From a virus: 27,304 nucleotides of DNA. The stretch spans positions 1 to 27,304 of the IMG/VR virus record IMGVR_UViG_3300030012_002538; one strand, given 5' to 3'. A program made the translations under genes and the position numbers. Positions 4,827 through 13,190 of the stretch are shown piece by piece. The notes beneath the pieces are model-generated. The model saw only the letters and a program-made list of their open reading frames with translations, was not told where the DNA came from and did not search any database. Within the stretch, counting starts at the first letter, position 1, and every line of letters starts with the position of its first letter.

Positions 4827-6205
4827 AACTTAAAGTCTCCAAACTTTTCATTAGCGATCTTTTGACCTGCTTTTGAACTATCAAATACTGGAGTATCATC
4901 AACTAATGTTTGTTGAGTTTCTTCTACGTCATGTAAACGCATCTTAGCTCGATCAATTCCAATCACAAACCTTTTATGTAAGGTTGGATCGTTATAGCGA
5001 TTCTTTAATTGTTTGACCATCATCTGACCCTCTTTATCGAGTTCTTCAGTTGAGATCAAAGCAAACATTAGATCTGCTGTCGCGGGTAATCCAAAAGACT
5101 CGGACGTATCTTCAAGCCCAACATCCGTGTTAGAATAACCAGAACGAGTCGTTTGCGTTGCAGAGAAGATCGGTAGGTCGAACTCGACCGCAAGGCCACG
5201 TAATTCTTCAGCAATTGCTTTAATGTAGGTGTACGAGTTGATTGCACCACCCATTCCTTTCATTCTTGATGAAGCACAAATATTAAGATAATCAACAAAG
5301 ATAATATCTGGTTCGAACTGTTTCTTTAATTTGAGTTCATTCAATAGAGCTCTAAAATGACCAGCGTGTGCTGAACCTGTTGGATATTCTTTTACTATTA
5401 GGTTACCGGTTGTCTTACGTGCAAGGCTCTTTACTTTCTCGGTAAACATATCCTTTGGCATATTTTCAAGTTGATCGATCGGTACGTTCAATAAGTTAGC
5501 ATCGATACGTTCAGCGATTCTTTCCTCAGCCATTTCCATTGTAATGTATAGAACATTACGACCTTCTACCAAAGCGCTACTAGCAACATGACACATGAAT
5601 AAAGACTTGCCAACGCCAGTACCTGCAAGGGCAATGTTAAGTGTTTTATTCGGTACACCACCTTTTGTAATCCGGTTGAAATATTCGAGATCAAACGGAA
5701 TACGATCTTCTTCTTTCTTATAAAAATCATAACGTTCATCCGCCTGGCCAATGTAATCGTGACCAACGTTGGTATCGAAAGCAACTCCCAGAGCTTTTTG
5801 TAAAAGATCCGGGAGCGCGTTCTTAGTGAGAGTTTCATGTTTACCATCAATGATGCTGATGGATTCCATGATGGAATTGTAAATTGCTCGATCCTGACAC
5901 CACTTTTCAGTACTATCGAGCAACCATTGTTCATCAATCTTTTCGTTTGAAAAAAGTTGAGGGACAATATCCATAGCCATTTGAAACTGTTCAGCGGACA
6001 TGTTAGCGTCTTGTAGTTCAATGGTTAGGGATTCGTTTGATGGAAGCTTATTGTACTTTGCAACGTACTTACCAGCTTCCTTAAATAAAGTCTTGTATAC
6101 ACCTTGAAAATAATCTGGTTTAATAAACGGCAACACTTTGCGCATGTACCGTTCATTAGTTAGTAGATTTCTTAAGATGGTTTGTTCAATATTACTCTGT
6201 AACAA
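4823..6205 (-). CDS. 41: Replicative DNA helicase, gp41/DnaB type
   Basis: 460 aa. It unwinds the fork as a hexamer ahead of gp43. A helical N-terminal domain occupies about 1-140 and a RecA-like ATPase domain starts near 165. Walker A is GTGVGKS (195-201), Walker B lies in DIIFVDYLNI, and ATQTTRSG contains the DnaB-type sensor. The likely start is TTG at 6205, with GAGG 6 nt upstream and the previous gene ending a few bases in; no ATG gives the normal N-terminus. It is the third gene of the uvsX unit, as in marine T4-like phages. Confidence 0.93.
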   Translation of the reverse strand: MLQSNIEQTILRNLLTNERYMRKVLPFIKPDYFQGVYKTLFKEAGKYVAKYNKLPSNESLTIELQDANMSAEQFQMAMDIVPQLFSNEKIDEQWLLDSTEKWCQDRAIYNSIMESISIIDGKHETLTKNALPDLLQKALGVAFDTNVGHDYIGQADERYDFYKKEEDRIPFDLEYFNRITKGGVPNKTLNIALAGTGVGKSLFMCHVASSALVEGRNVLYITMEMAEERIAERIDANLLNVPIDQLENMPKDMFTEKVKSLARKTTGNLIVKEYPTGSAHAGHFRALLNELKLKKQFEPDIIFVDYLNICASSRMKGMGGAINSYTYIKAIAEELRGLAVEFDLPIFSATQTTRSGYSNTDVGLEDTSESFGLPATADLMFALISTEELDKEGQMMVKQLKNRYNDPTLHKRFVIGIDRAKMRLHDVEETQQTLVDDTPVFDSSKAGQKIANEKFGDFKL

Positions 6206-6518
6206 GTACGTCCTCAGCTTTCAATTCTTCTCCAGTTTTTGCATCACTAAACCTTGCGCTACCTTCTTCAACACACGTATCAAAAATAGCCATTAAAAGT
6301 TCAGCTGCAGTCTCTTGGAGTTTTTCATTATCAACAGTTAAGTACTCATCGGGTGTTTCAACAATATAAAAGTTAAAATTAAGATTATCGTCTTCATTGA
6401 TAGCAATAGCACCAAACTTAATTACTGTCTCGTTAAAACTTCCCGTGAGTATACGACATGCCCATGCATTATCGTCATCATCTACAATTACGAGTTCGTA
6501 ATCAGTACCTTCTATCAT
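6192..6518 (-). CDS. Conserved small protein between uvsX and gp41
   Basis: 108 aa, strongly acidic. It starts in ATGA overlap with uvsX and runs into the gp41 start, so it is tightly coupled to recombination and helicase genes. A small protein in this position is common in marine T4-like phages (from memory of genome layouts). Secondary structure looks alpha/beta (YELVIVDDDDNAWACRIL, then FNFYIVETPDEY, then a helix). No catalytic motif is visible. The role is unknown, perhaps an accessory to UvsX or helicase loading. Confidence 0.65.
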   Translation of the reverse strand: MIEGTDYELVIVDDDDNAWACRILTGSFNETVIKFGAIAINEDDNLNFNFYIVETPDEYLTVDNEKLQETAAELLMAIFDTCVEEGSARFSDAKTGEELKAEDVLVTE

Positions 6519-7558
6519 GCTACGTCATCTTCAATTTCAACGTGAGACCTACCACCAATCTTATAGCAATCAGTTAAGTATTCGGCGAAGTTTGTTTCGT
6601 CGAAGATTGGTCTCCAAAAATCTTCCTCCACCGTCTGGGCTTCTCGTACTTTAGGGTCAAGTAGTTCACCAGTTTCCTGGTCAACTCGGCAGTACCAACC
6701 AGCAGAAGGCTTAGCCACATATTTACCTTGCATAGCAACGTCAAGCAAACCAGACCACTTTTGTACTCCGCCTTCCCAACTAACACTAATAGGAATCTTC
6801 GACTTTTCTTTAACATAACGTGATTTCTCTACATTGATTACGAAATCATAGCCGGTAACTTCGGTACCTTTTTTATTCTGACGACGACCAACAATCCAGA
6901 TGTTGTCAGCAGAATAATAGATACCAGTACCACCAGATACGATTGCTTTAGGGAACAGACCAATTTCTTGGTATGTATGGTTAACAGCAATCAACGGAAT
7001 GTTTTTCATATTCAAGTATGGTGTACACATACGGAATAAACCTTTGAGTGCTTTTGCGCGTGACATATCAGCCACAGATTTTTCGTTGATAGCATCTTCA
7101 AGTTCTTTTTTAGATGCTAGGTTACCAACTGAATCGATAACAATTACAACATTATCTTTACGAGATAGACCTTCCATTTGAGAAATAATATCAAACTTAA
7201 GTTCTTCAACATTTGTAATGGGCGTATGCAATACACGACTTGTATCAATATCGTACATCTTAAAATAATTTTCAGGTGAACCAAATTCTGAATCGTAGAA
7301 TAGTAGCACAGCATCTTTATATTTTTTCAAATACGCACTTGCCATAATTAAAGCGAATGAAGTCTTAAAGTGTTTTGACGGGCCAGCCAAAACTGTAAGA
7401 CCTGGTGCAAGACCACCATCAACACTACCAGCCAATGCAACATTCATCATCGGCACCTCAGTAGGGATCATATCTTTTTCTGTAAAAAATTTAGATTCTG
7501 CCAATACCTCAGTAGTCTTTACTTTAGAATTGGTCTTTAGTTTGTCCATAATCGACAT
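6515..7558 (-). CDS. uvsX: UvsX, RecA-like recombinase
   Basis: 347 aa. It forms filaments on single-stranded DNA for strand exchange and recombination-dependent replication. Walker A is the UvsX-type GPSKHFKTS (59-67). Other landmarks are LLFYDSEFGSP (catalytic Glu region), VVIVIDSVGNL (Walker B), and IPLIAVNHTYQ. The C-terminus is acidic (EIEDDVA), as usual in RecA-family proteins. AAGGAGAG lies before ATG 7558. It is first in its unit behind the promoter at 7584-7612. Confidence 0.95.
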   Translation of the reverse strand: MSIMDKLKTNSKVKTTEVLAESKFFTEKDMIPTEVPMMNVALAGSVDGGLAPGLTVLAGPSKHFKTSFALIMASAYLKKYKDAVLLFYDSEFGSPENYFKMYDIDTSRVLHTPITNVEELKFDIISQMEGLSRKDNVVIVIDSVGNLASKKELEDAINEKSVADMSRAKALKGLFRMCTPYLNMKNIPLIAVNHTYQEIGLFPKAIVSGGTGIYYSADNIWIVGRRQNKKGTEVTGYDFVINVEKSRYVKEKSKIPISVSWEGGVQKWSGLLDVAMQGKYVAKPSAGWYCRVDQETGELLDPKVREAQTVEEDFWRPIFDETNFAEYLTDCYKIGGRSHVEIEDDVA

Positions 7559-7583
7559 AAAACTCTCCTTATCAAACTTGTAT

Positions 7584-7612
7584 ATTATACCATAAATTGA
7601 TCGAGTTGTAAA
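7584..7612 (-). promoter_or_regulatory. Sigma-70-type early promoter for uvsX
   Basis: The -35 TTTACA is at 7612-7607, the spacer is 17 bp, and the -10 TATAAT is at 7589-7584. It overlaps the last codons and stop of the upstream methyltransferase: the TAA stop is part of the -10 box. Confidence 0.8.
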
Positions 7613-8778
7613 CTGTTTTTTTCATAACTGTATGATTGTTTTCTATTATCTTGAACAAGATATTTTGTTTCGATCATTTTATTGTCTAGCCTTCCTTCAA
7701 CGAAGGCCTTCACCTGATGTGCCATATCTTCCGCAGTGGTAACGGGAACGTTTTGACAAATCATATTCAGATTTTTTCTTCCACCCTGAAGAACAAAGTC
7801 TTTTGGAAGCTTCATAATTTCCATAGCTTCTCTAATTGTAAGATATCTATCTTCATCAGGATGCGTAAGTGCTGTTGGCATGTGACCAACGAAAGCGCCA
7901 ATCAAACCTTTCGGTATGGTTGTCATCTTTCTCATAATGTTGCCGCCACTTTTTAACTTAGCATGCATACGCTCAGCCTTGGCAGCATCTCTATCAAAGC
8001 CTTTTGATTTCATCCACTCACTAACTTTACTGTAAGGGATGTTTCGTTCTTCGATATAATCTTGTGGGTTTGTTGTTTTTTCAATTTTGCTTGCAAACTC
8101 TTGGTGAGTGATACCACCTTCTATTTCTTCGAGCACATACTTATAAAAAGGATTGTGTGATGGAACCTGATCATTTGTAAGAACGTCCATAGGGTCATCT
8201 GGGTTACGTCCAACTGACCGAATAGTATCTTCGATATTTTCAGGTACACGATTTATATATTCAAGAACTGGTGCTTTTTCACCCTTCCAGAAAAAATAAA
8301 ATGTTCTATCACGTACCTGGCTCAACCCATGTAACTTTGACATAGTCTTATAAATCGTAAACGTGTAACCAGCTTCTTCACCAACCTGCCGTAATCTTTC
8401 AACTACAGGTTCACCCATCTTGCTTGCTAACCTTGGAGCATTTTCACCCCAGAATACTTTAGGTTGAATTTGATTTAAGACGTAATTAGCCGACTCAATC
8501 ATCCAATCATTCGCCGCATTATCAGAAGATGCTGATGGTGATAGACTACTTAACCCAGCGCAAGGGCAAACAGTATTTACAACATCAACATTTACTGGAA
8601 GGACTCGATACTCATCGAGTAAATGATACGGCACCTGACCACGATAGTATTCAACCAGTTGCATATCATTAGCTTCAAACGCTTTATAGGACAAAATATA
8701 TTCTGGTAACTTACCAAATACGTTTTGCATAGCAATTGTTTCACCACCAATCAGTGGTACGATACTTGCATATTTCAT
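7585..8778 (-). CDS. DNA cytosine-5 methyltransferase-like protein
   Basis: 397 aa. The C5-MTase landmarks are in order. A variant motif I contains PLIGGETIA (about 8-16). Motif IV is CPCAGLSS with catalytic Cys73. Motif VI is GENAPRL (111-117), motif VIII is QVRDR (154-158), and a motif X-like ICQNVPVTTAEDMAHQ lies near the C-terminus. Residues about 160-310 are the variable target-recognition region. Motif I lacks the usual FxGxGG form but keeps GG; similar variants occur in marine T4-like phages (from memory). It overlaps the glycosyltransferase-like gene (TAATG). Probable role: self-protection, or making 5mC as a substrate for further modification. The C-terminus is SLQLDQFMV. Confidence 0.8.
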   Translation of the reverse strand: MKYASIVPLIGGETIAMQNVFGKLPEYILSYKAFEANDMQLVEYYRGQVPYHLLDEYRVLPVNVDVVNTVCPCAGLSSLSPSASSDNAANDWMIESANYVLNQIQPKVFWGENAPRLASKMGEPVVERLRQVGEEAGYTFTIYKTMSKLHGLSQVRDRTFYFFWKGEKAPVLEYINRVPENIEDTIRSVGRNPDDPMDVLTNDQVPSHNPFYKYVLEEIEGGITHQEFASKIEKTTNPQDYIEERNIPYSKVSEWMKSKGFDRDAAKAERMHAKLKSGGNIMRKMTTIPKGLIGAFVGHMPTALTHPDEDRYLTIREAMEIMKLPKDFVLQGGRKNLNMICQNVPVTTAEDMAHQVKAFVEGRLDNKMIETKYLVQDNRKQSYSYEKNSLQLDQFMV

Positions 8779-9596
8779 TAAGCAAAAAACTCTTCTAAAC
8801 TATTTTGTTGGCTTGATTCATAAGCCTTTTTGTGTTGTATTGTGGTGGCTAACTTAACATGACCCTTCCACGGACCCGATGTTACTTCTTTTTCACGAAT
8901 CTTTACAAAGTCTGGCCACAGCTCATGTAATATTCTTTGCGCTTCATTATGAACCTCGAGTGTGCGCCATGTTGAACAACCACCGTCTGCATTTGTATTC
9001 GAACATCCTACCATATATTTAGCAGACACCCGATTCTTAAATCCACGACTTAACAATTGTAGATTGACATCAAAGTCTTCGGCGCCGCCCATAACACGAT
9101 TCCACTGAATATCACGTGGAAGTTCTGGACCATTGAAAAACCAGTTTGTCATCATACGTTGATTCTCTCGAACAGGCCATTGTTTCACATCAGGGATAAC
9201 CCATGCAGGCAGTAAACCACCAAAGCAGATACCTTCGTCCATCCAACCATCGACTAGATCTAAAGCATCAACAAAGTCTTGATCAGTAAATCTACGCGAT
9301 AACCACTTGGTACCTTCACCAGGATTCGGTTCTTTGACTACAAACTCAAGGTCATCATCGAACACCATGTGTCGTGTATCGTTAAACTTATTAAAGATCC
9401 ACTCACGTGTTGGTGCGATACGCTTGATTTCTTCTGGAAGTTTTAGAACTTTATCGCCATAGATGTCGTTCATCTCATCGTACTCGTGAGGCTGAACGGT
9501 AAAGTAAACTTTTTCTTTTAGATTATCAGGTAAGTTTTTATACGTTATCTGATTGTGTGTTCTACCCAGAGTAGGAATTACGATGTGTTGAATCAT
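8778..9596 (-). CDS. Glycosyltransferase-like protein, TET-associated (TAGT) type
   Basis: 272 aa from ATG 9596, chosen because GGAG lies 6 nt upstream; a longer start overlaps the previous gene without a ribosome site. The N-terminal half looks like a nucleotide-sugar transferase: HIVIPTLGRTHNQIT, VYFTVQPHEYDEM, APTREWIFN, then HMVFDDDLEFV, where the DDD is the expected metal/sugar-nucleotide site (about residue 86). This order matches the TET-associated glycosyltransferases that decorate hydroxymethylated cytosines in phage DNA. MGGAEDFDVNLQLLSRG resembles the ED motif region of GT-A enzymes. The last residues, SLEEFFA, match the tail of the phage DNA polymerase (SLDEFFA). Family call moderate; acceptor and sugar are unknown. 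Confidence 0.6.
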   Translation of the reverse strand: MIQHIVIPTLGRTHNQITYKNLPDNLKEKVYFTVQPHEYDEMNDIYGDKVLKLPEEIKRIAPTREWIFNKFNDTRHMVFDDDLEFVVKEPNPGEGTKWLSRRFTDQDFVDALDLVDGWMDEGICFGGLLPAWVIPDVKQWPVRENQRMMTNWFFNGPELPRDIQWNRVMGGAEDFDVNLQLLSRGFKNRVSAKYMVGCSNTNADGGCSTWRTLEVHNEAQRILHELWPDFVKIREKEVTSGPWKGHVKLATTIQHKKAYESSQQNSLEEFFA

Positions 9597-9951
9597 AGGT
9601 ATCTCCAATAATATAGTTATAGCATTCTTCAATCATAGTTTTTTCAAACTGTTTATCATTCAACTGACGATTCAGTGGTGACGGGTGTGGCATCTTAAAA
9701 TGATCCACACCAACTTTCTTCAAAGCGTTACTTGCGACATTACCTAATGCAATGATCTTATCAAATCGTTGGCCAGCATCTTTCAGTCTATCAAAGTCGA
9801 TGGTGTATTTATCGCCTGGTTCATCACTACAATTCATAAAGTCCCATTTATCAAGTTGCCAAGCTGCACACCAATCTAATAAACGATCGAGTGTATCGTT
9901 CTTTTTAGCCTTCTTAGCTGATGAAGGATTTTGACCAACAATTAAAATCAT
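9562..9951 (-). CDS. Uracil-DNA glycosylase superfamily protein
   Basis: 129 aa, short for the superfamily (usually 160-230 aa). It retains the two diagnostic ends: VGQNPS near the N-terminus (the water-activating motif, here with Asn in place of Asp) and MPHPSPLNRQ near the C-terminus (the HPSP-type uracil-recognition loop). ALGNVASNAL matches the central strand-helix. It lies between the aminotransferase and the glycosyltransferase. Possible roles are repair of deaminated cytosine or recognition of a modified base. Its small size means it could be a non-canonical member. Confidence 0.75.
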   Translation of the reverse strand: MILIVGQNPSSAKKAKKNDTLDRLLDWCAAWQLDKWDFMNCSDEPGDKYTIDFDRLKDAGQRFDKIIALGNVASNALKKVGVDHFKMPHPSPLNRQLNDKQFEKTMIEECYNYIIGDTYDSTHRNSYSG

Positions 9952-9952
9952 G

Positions 9953-11146
9953 TCATACTCTATATGAAGTTACAAAAATTTTACCGATATAAGTTTCAAT
10001 GGCTGCACCTACGCCTGAACCTGGTTGAAACTTATAACCAAGATCAGCCAAAGTTAGTTCCACACCTGATAGCACCTGTAACATCATTGTTTCGTTAAGC
10101 CAGCCTAAGTGCCCTATACGAAAAACATTACCATTCAATGGACCTAAACCAGCACCAAGTGATATGCCGTACTTATGATACGCGTGTTCAATTACTTGAT
10201 TTGCGTCTATCTTATCCATCGTGTTAACTGCTGTGACTGTATCAGAACAGGTTTCTTTATTAAATGGCTGTGTATATAAACCCCAACGCTCTACTGCCTT
10301 TCTAACACCTGATGCAATTTTACGATGCCTTGCCCACACATTTTCTAATCCTTCTTCTAATAGCATGTCTGTAGCGGTACGTAGACCACGCATCAGTGTC
10401 ATTGCTGGTGTGTAAGGAAAGTAGCCAGTTTCATTAGCATTCAGCATGGTACCAAAATCATAGTACTTAAATTTTGCTTTCCATTTATTGCCTTTCATAA
10501 TCTTACATACACGTTCACTTAGTGCAACAACCACTAGACCAGTTGGCATCATAAAACCTTTTTGCGAACCAGCAATCGCAACATCCACGCCCCAAGCATC
10601 ATGTTCGTATTCAATACAACCGATACTTGAGATACCATCAACCATCAAAAGTGCTGGATGATCAAGTTCATTCAACATGTCTCTAACTGCTTTTACATCG
10701 CTGGTAACACCACTTGCTGTTTCATTCTGGCAAACCATTACTGCTTTAATTTGTTTGTCTTTATCAGCTTCAAGTATTTCACGATAACGTTCTAAAGGTG
10801 TTGCTTCACCCCAAGTGCATTCAACATCATCAACCATGAATTTCATATCATGACACATCTGCACCCACAATTTACTAAACTGACCTATCTGACTAACTAG
10901 TACACGATCGCCTTCAAACAATAAGTTTTCTAATCCTGCTTGCCAACCACCGGTACCAGTTCCTGGAAATACAACCACACTACCAGTTTTAGTCTTGAAT
11001 ACTTTCTTAAGATCTTCCATCAATGGTTGAACAAATCCTGGTAAATCAGGAGCCCTATGATCTTCGGTAGGTATGTACATGCTTTGTGATATTCTGTTCG
11101 GAACATTAGTGGGTCCCGGTACAGCGAGTGTTCTATTACCAATCAT
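9953..11146 (-). CDS. Serine-glyoxylate aminotransferase (class V, PLP)
   Basis: 397 aa, full length. Predicted reaction: serine plus glyoxylate to hydroxypyruvate plus glycine; alanine-glyoxylate activity is possible. Landmarks are PGPTNVP at the N-terminus, the PLP-nitrogen Asp170 in LMVDGISS, the PLP-binding Lys196 in AGSQKGFM, ANETGYFPYTPA, and GAGLGPLNGNVFRIGHLG. The overall pattern is closest, by memory, to alphaproteobacterial SgaA rather than to phosphoserine aminotransferase or NifS. It overlaps the upstream gene by TAATG and is followed by the glycosylase gene after 1 nt. This is an unusual phage metabolic gene with no sign of decay. Confidence 0.85.
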   Translation of the reverse strand: MIGNRTLAVPGPTNVPNRISQSMYIPTEDHRAPDLPGFVQPLMEDLKKVFKTKTGSVVVFPGTGTGGWQAGLENLLFEGDRVLVSQIGQFSKLWVQMCHDMKFMVDDVECTWGEATPLERYREILEADKDKQIKAVMVCQNETASGVTSDVKAVRDMLNELDHPALLMVDGISSIGCIEYEHDAWGVDVAIAGSQKGFMMPTGLVVVALSERVCKIMKGNKWKAKFKYYDFGTMLNANETGYFPYTPAMTLMRGLRTATDMLLEEGLENVWARHRKIASGVRKAVERWGLYTQPFNKETCSDTVTAVNTMDKIDANQVIEHAYHKYGISLGAGLGPLNGNVFRIGHLGWLNETMMLQVLSGVELTLADLGYKFQPGSGVGAAIETYIGKIFVTSYRV

Positions 11147-11364
11147 TAGTCTGTCTTTCTTAAATCATATATGCGTTGTTCTTCTGGACTAGAAGCATAC
11201 GTAATATGTTGTTTATATGCCATATCAGTTTCAAGCTGTTTGATTCTACCTTTTAGTTCTTCAACTTCTTTTGTTAATCGAATGTTGTTGTACATTGTAA
11301 TATGTCCAGATTTTTCTTCTTCTTCTCTGATACGTTTTACCATGCTAGATTCATATGAAGCCAT
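11146..11364 (-). CDS. Coiled-coil hypothetical protein (72 aa)
   Basis: The ATG at 11364 is chosen because GGGAG lies 6 nt upstream; a longer frame would lie mostly inside the deaminase gene. Residues about 25-50 (RLTKEVEELKGRIKQLETDM) have clear heptad spacing of L, I and V, so a coiled coil is likely. It overlaps the deaminase by 14 nt and the aminotransferase by TAATG. No family recognised. Confidence 0.55.
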   Translation of the reverse strand: MASYESSMVKRIREEEEKSGHITMYNNIRLTKEVEELKGRIKQLETDMAYKQHITYASSPEEQRIYDLRKTD

Positions 11365-11812
11365 AGTACACTCCCGCTTCTTTAAACATTGCTTTTGTTC
11401 TTGTCCACGAATCAAGCCATCGTTCTTCTGGGACTTGTTTTCGCATAATGACGTTCTTGATGCCAACTTGTATTACGGCCTTGGCACATTCAGAACAAAC
11501 TGGTAGCCCGTGCACATATAACGTCGATCCATCCAATGATACACCATTATAAGATGCATTATAAATGACATTCATTTCTGCGTGGACTACCAGCTCGTAT
11601 TTCCTCTGGCGATCAGCATAACGATCTTCTGAATCAATCACACCACGAGGAAAGCCGTTGTACCCCTGCGCTAGGATTTGTCTTTTATCTCCTATTGCAA
11701 CGGCACCAATTTGTTTAGAAGGATCTTTAGACCAAGTACTAATTAGTTGAGCCAGATCTAAGAACCTATAATCCCATTTATTTGACAAGGTGAAAATGTC
11801 TTTCGTATACAT
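11351..11812 (-). CDS. Deoxycytidylate (dCMP) deaminase
   Basis: 153 aa. It converts dCMP to dUMP, the ThyX substrate. The zinc site is intact: VHAEM (H77, catalytic E79) and PVCSEC (C106, C109). SKQIGAVAIG and YNGFPRG match the family's substrate-binding region. The N-terminus is uncertain: the frame as given overlaps the upstream gene by 35 nt and its ATG has no clear ribosome site. It competes for dCMP with the hydroxymethylase-like protein encoded just upstream. Confidence 0.9.
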   Translation of the reverse strand: MYTKDIFTLSNKWDYRFLDLAQLISTWSKDPSKQIGAVAIGDKRQILAQGYNGFPRGVIDSEDRYADRQRKYELVVHAEMNVIYNASYNGVSLDGSTLYVHGLPVCSECAKAVIQVGIKNVIMRKQVPEERWLDSWTRTKAMFKEAGVYYGFI

Positions 11813-12455
11813 GCAAGTTTTGCACTTGCCATATCAGGTATCCAGGTTTTATTTTAGAGTTGCTTCCACCAAGATCCTGACAGATTAGACCCATTACATA
11901 ACGCTGCCAAGCATAATCATTCTTATATCCGAACACGACATCGTTGGATCGCATCTGGACAACAGCTTGGAGTTCGCCATCGCGTATGTAATAAGTAACA
12001 GCATTAGTACATATAAAATCGTTCTTACCACCATCTTGGTATTCTGCCCAGATGCTTGGTCGGTTGTAAACCATTGTAGCACGTCTTGTAGAGTCATTCG
12101 AATCTGCCAATTCACAAAGAACGTTTTCGTACTGTCTATAATATATATCGTCGAATATTAATTTACCATAGTTAGAATTGATTTCACCATGTTCATTAGC
12201 TGCGTATTGCCATGCTTGAGGAGGATCAGCGTCCCCGCCATAAATATCCCGAATGTTAGTAGAACCTGAACAGTACCAATCGATTTCACGATCAATGTAT
12301 TCTCGATTGGGCGTTCCGAATATAGCTGGTTCGTCTGCGAGAAATGATGCGCCAATAAGCTCAATTGTTTTTTGTCCAGTTTTGTCGATTGTGAATCTTT
12401 CATTCTTCAGTTCCTCGATAAAATATTCTCGTACATCATTAACTTTCGGATTCAT
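11778..12455 (-). CDS. dCMP hydroxymethylase-like protein (thymidylate synthase fold)
   Basis: 225 aa. Thymidylate-synthase-fold landmarks are in order: DWYCSGSTNIRDI, AANEHGEINSNYGK, catalytic Cys149 in FICTNAVTYY, QMRSNDVVFGYKND, and LHVYERH near the C-terminus. In thymidylate synthase the residue after GLPF is Asn and selects dUMP. Here the aligned residue is Asp180, as in T4 gp42, whose Asp179 selects cytosine and whose catalytic residue is Cys148. The Cys-Asp spacing of 31 is identical. Predicted reaction: dCMP plus methylene-THF to 5-hydroxymethyl-dCMP. It overlaps the Nmad1 gene by 17 nt. Activity is inferred. Confidence 0.75.
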   Translation of the reverse strand: MNPKVNDVREYFIEELKNERFTIDKTGQKTIELIGASFLADEPAIFGTPNREYIDREIDWYCSGSTNIRDIYGGDADPPQAWQYAANEHGEINSNYGKLIFDDIYYRQYENVLCELADSNDSTRRATMVYNRPSIWAEYQDGGKNDFICTNAVTYYIRDGELQAVVQMRSNDVVFGYKNDYAWQRYVMGLICQDLGGSNSKIKPGYLIWQVQNLHVYERHFHLVK

Positions 12456-12795
12456 CTACTATTTCCCTTTTTGGACGATTTAAGAAATCACGATCAGGAT
12501 CTTGGCCTTCCATTTTACCTTGCATGTATGACGCAAAGAAAGAAGCATAGTTGATTAGATCAAGACAAGAATCTTCTAGCGATTCAAAGTTTTGAGAATA
12601 CAACGGATCGGATTCCATTGCTTCAATGACAGACTGCATGCGAAGAACTTTGGCATGCATTGTATCAAGAATAGTATTACAGCCACGTGGATAATACATG
12701 GCTTGTTTGATTCTTGAATTTTTATTCTGATAATCAGAAGATTTTTTAGTTTGTATCTCAGCTGCGCGCTTAAGAACTTCTAGTGAATATTTCAT
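12439..12795 (-). CDS. Nmad1/DUF1599-type nucleotide-modification-associated protein
   Basis: 118 aa, helical. The pattern is SSDYQ, then TMHAKVLRMQSVIE, then SLEDSCLDLINYASF, which matches the DUF1599 (Nmad1) family. That family is described from gene context as associated with phage nucleotide-modification operons. Acidic residues in the last helix (ED..LDL) could bind metal. The start is in TAATG overlap with the upstream gene. Its position directly before the dCMP-hydroxymethylase-like gene agrees with a base-modification role. Its biochemistry is not established. Confidence 0.65.
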   Translation of the reverse strand: MKYSLEVLKRAAEIQTKKSSDYQNKNSRIKQAMYYPRGCNTILDTMHAKVLRMQSVIEAMESDPLYSQNFESLEDSCLDLINYASFFASYMQGKMEGQDPDRDFLNRPKREIVDESES

Positions 12796-13127
12796 TACGC
12801 ATATTCCTCATCAAATTTCATTAACTCAGCCATTGAATCGCATAGCTGATGGAGATCAGCATCTGACATGCTTTGCAGGTCAAGAGAGCGAGCATAGCCT
12901 TTGCTCATTGCATCTGCGGCCATATAGTACGCAGACTCTTCAAGCTCAATACGCTTGTACTCTTGGAGAGTACCAGTCGGAACACGCTCCGACCAGTACT
13001 CGGTTTTGTCTGGATGGGGCATCATGCCCATGTAACAACCAGGTTGCTTGCTGAATTCTTCAGCTTCTCTACGCTGGTCCATGATAAAATCGTGAAGGGC
13101 GCCGGACATGATATAAACTTTTTGCAT
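12795..13127 (-). CDS. Hypothetical protein (110 aa)
   Basis: The start is ATG 13127, with GAGGAG 7 nt upstream; it is promoter-proximal behind 13162-13190. The product is acidic and helical. It begins MQKVYIMSGALHDFIMDQRR and has a Met-rich loop (GCYMGMMPHPD). No family recognised. Its leader is nearly identical to that of the gene at 2737-2913. It heads the operon that contains the modification genes down to 7585. Confidence 0.6.
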   Translation of the reverse strand: MQKVYIMSGALHDFIMDQRREAEEFSKQPGCYMGMMPHPDKTEYWSERVPTGTLQEYKRIELEESAYYMAADAMSKGYARSLDLQSMSDADLHQLCDSMAELMKFDEEYA

Positions 13128-13161
13128 AATGTAACTCCTCAATTTTTCATTTTGTAGATAT

Positions 13162-13190
13162 ATTATACACTATTTCTTTTCATTTGTAAA
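13162..13190 (-). promoter_or_regulatory. Sigma-70-type early promoter for the modification operon
   Basis: The -35 TTTACA is at 13190-13185, the spacer is 17 bp, and the -10 TATAAT is at 13167-13162. The bases just upstream (ATGCATTTTAGGGG) are the same as upstream of the gp43 promoter. Confidence 0.8.
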
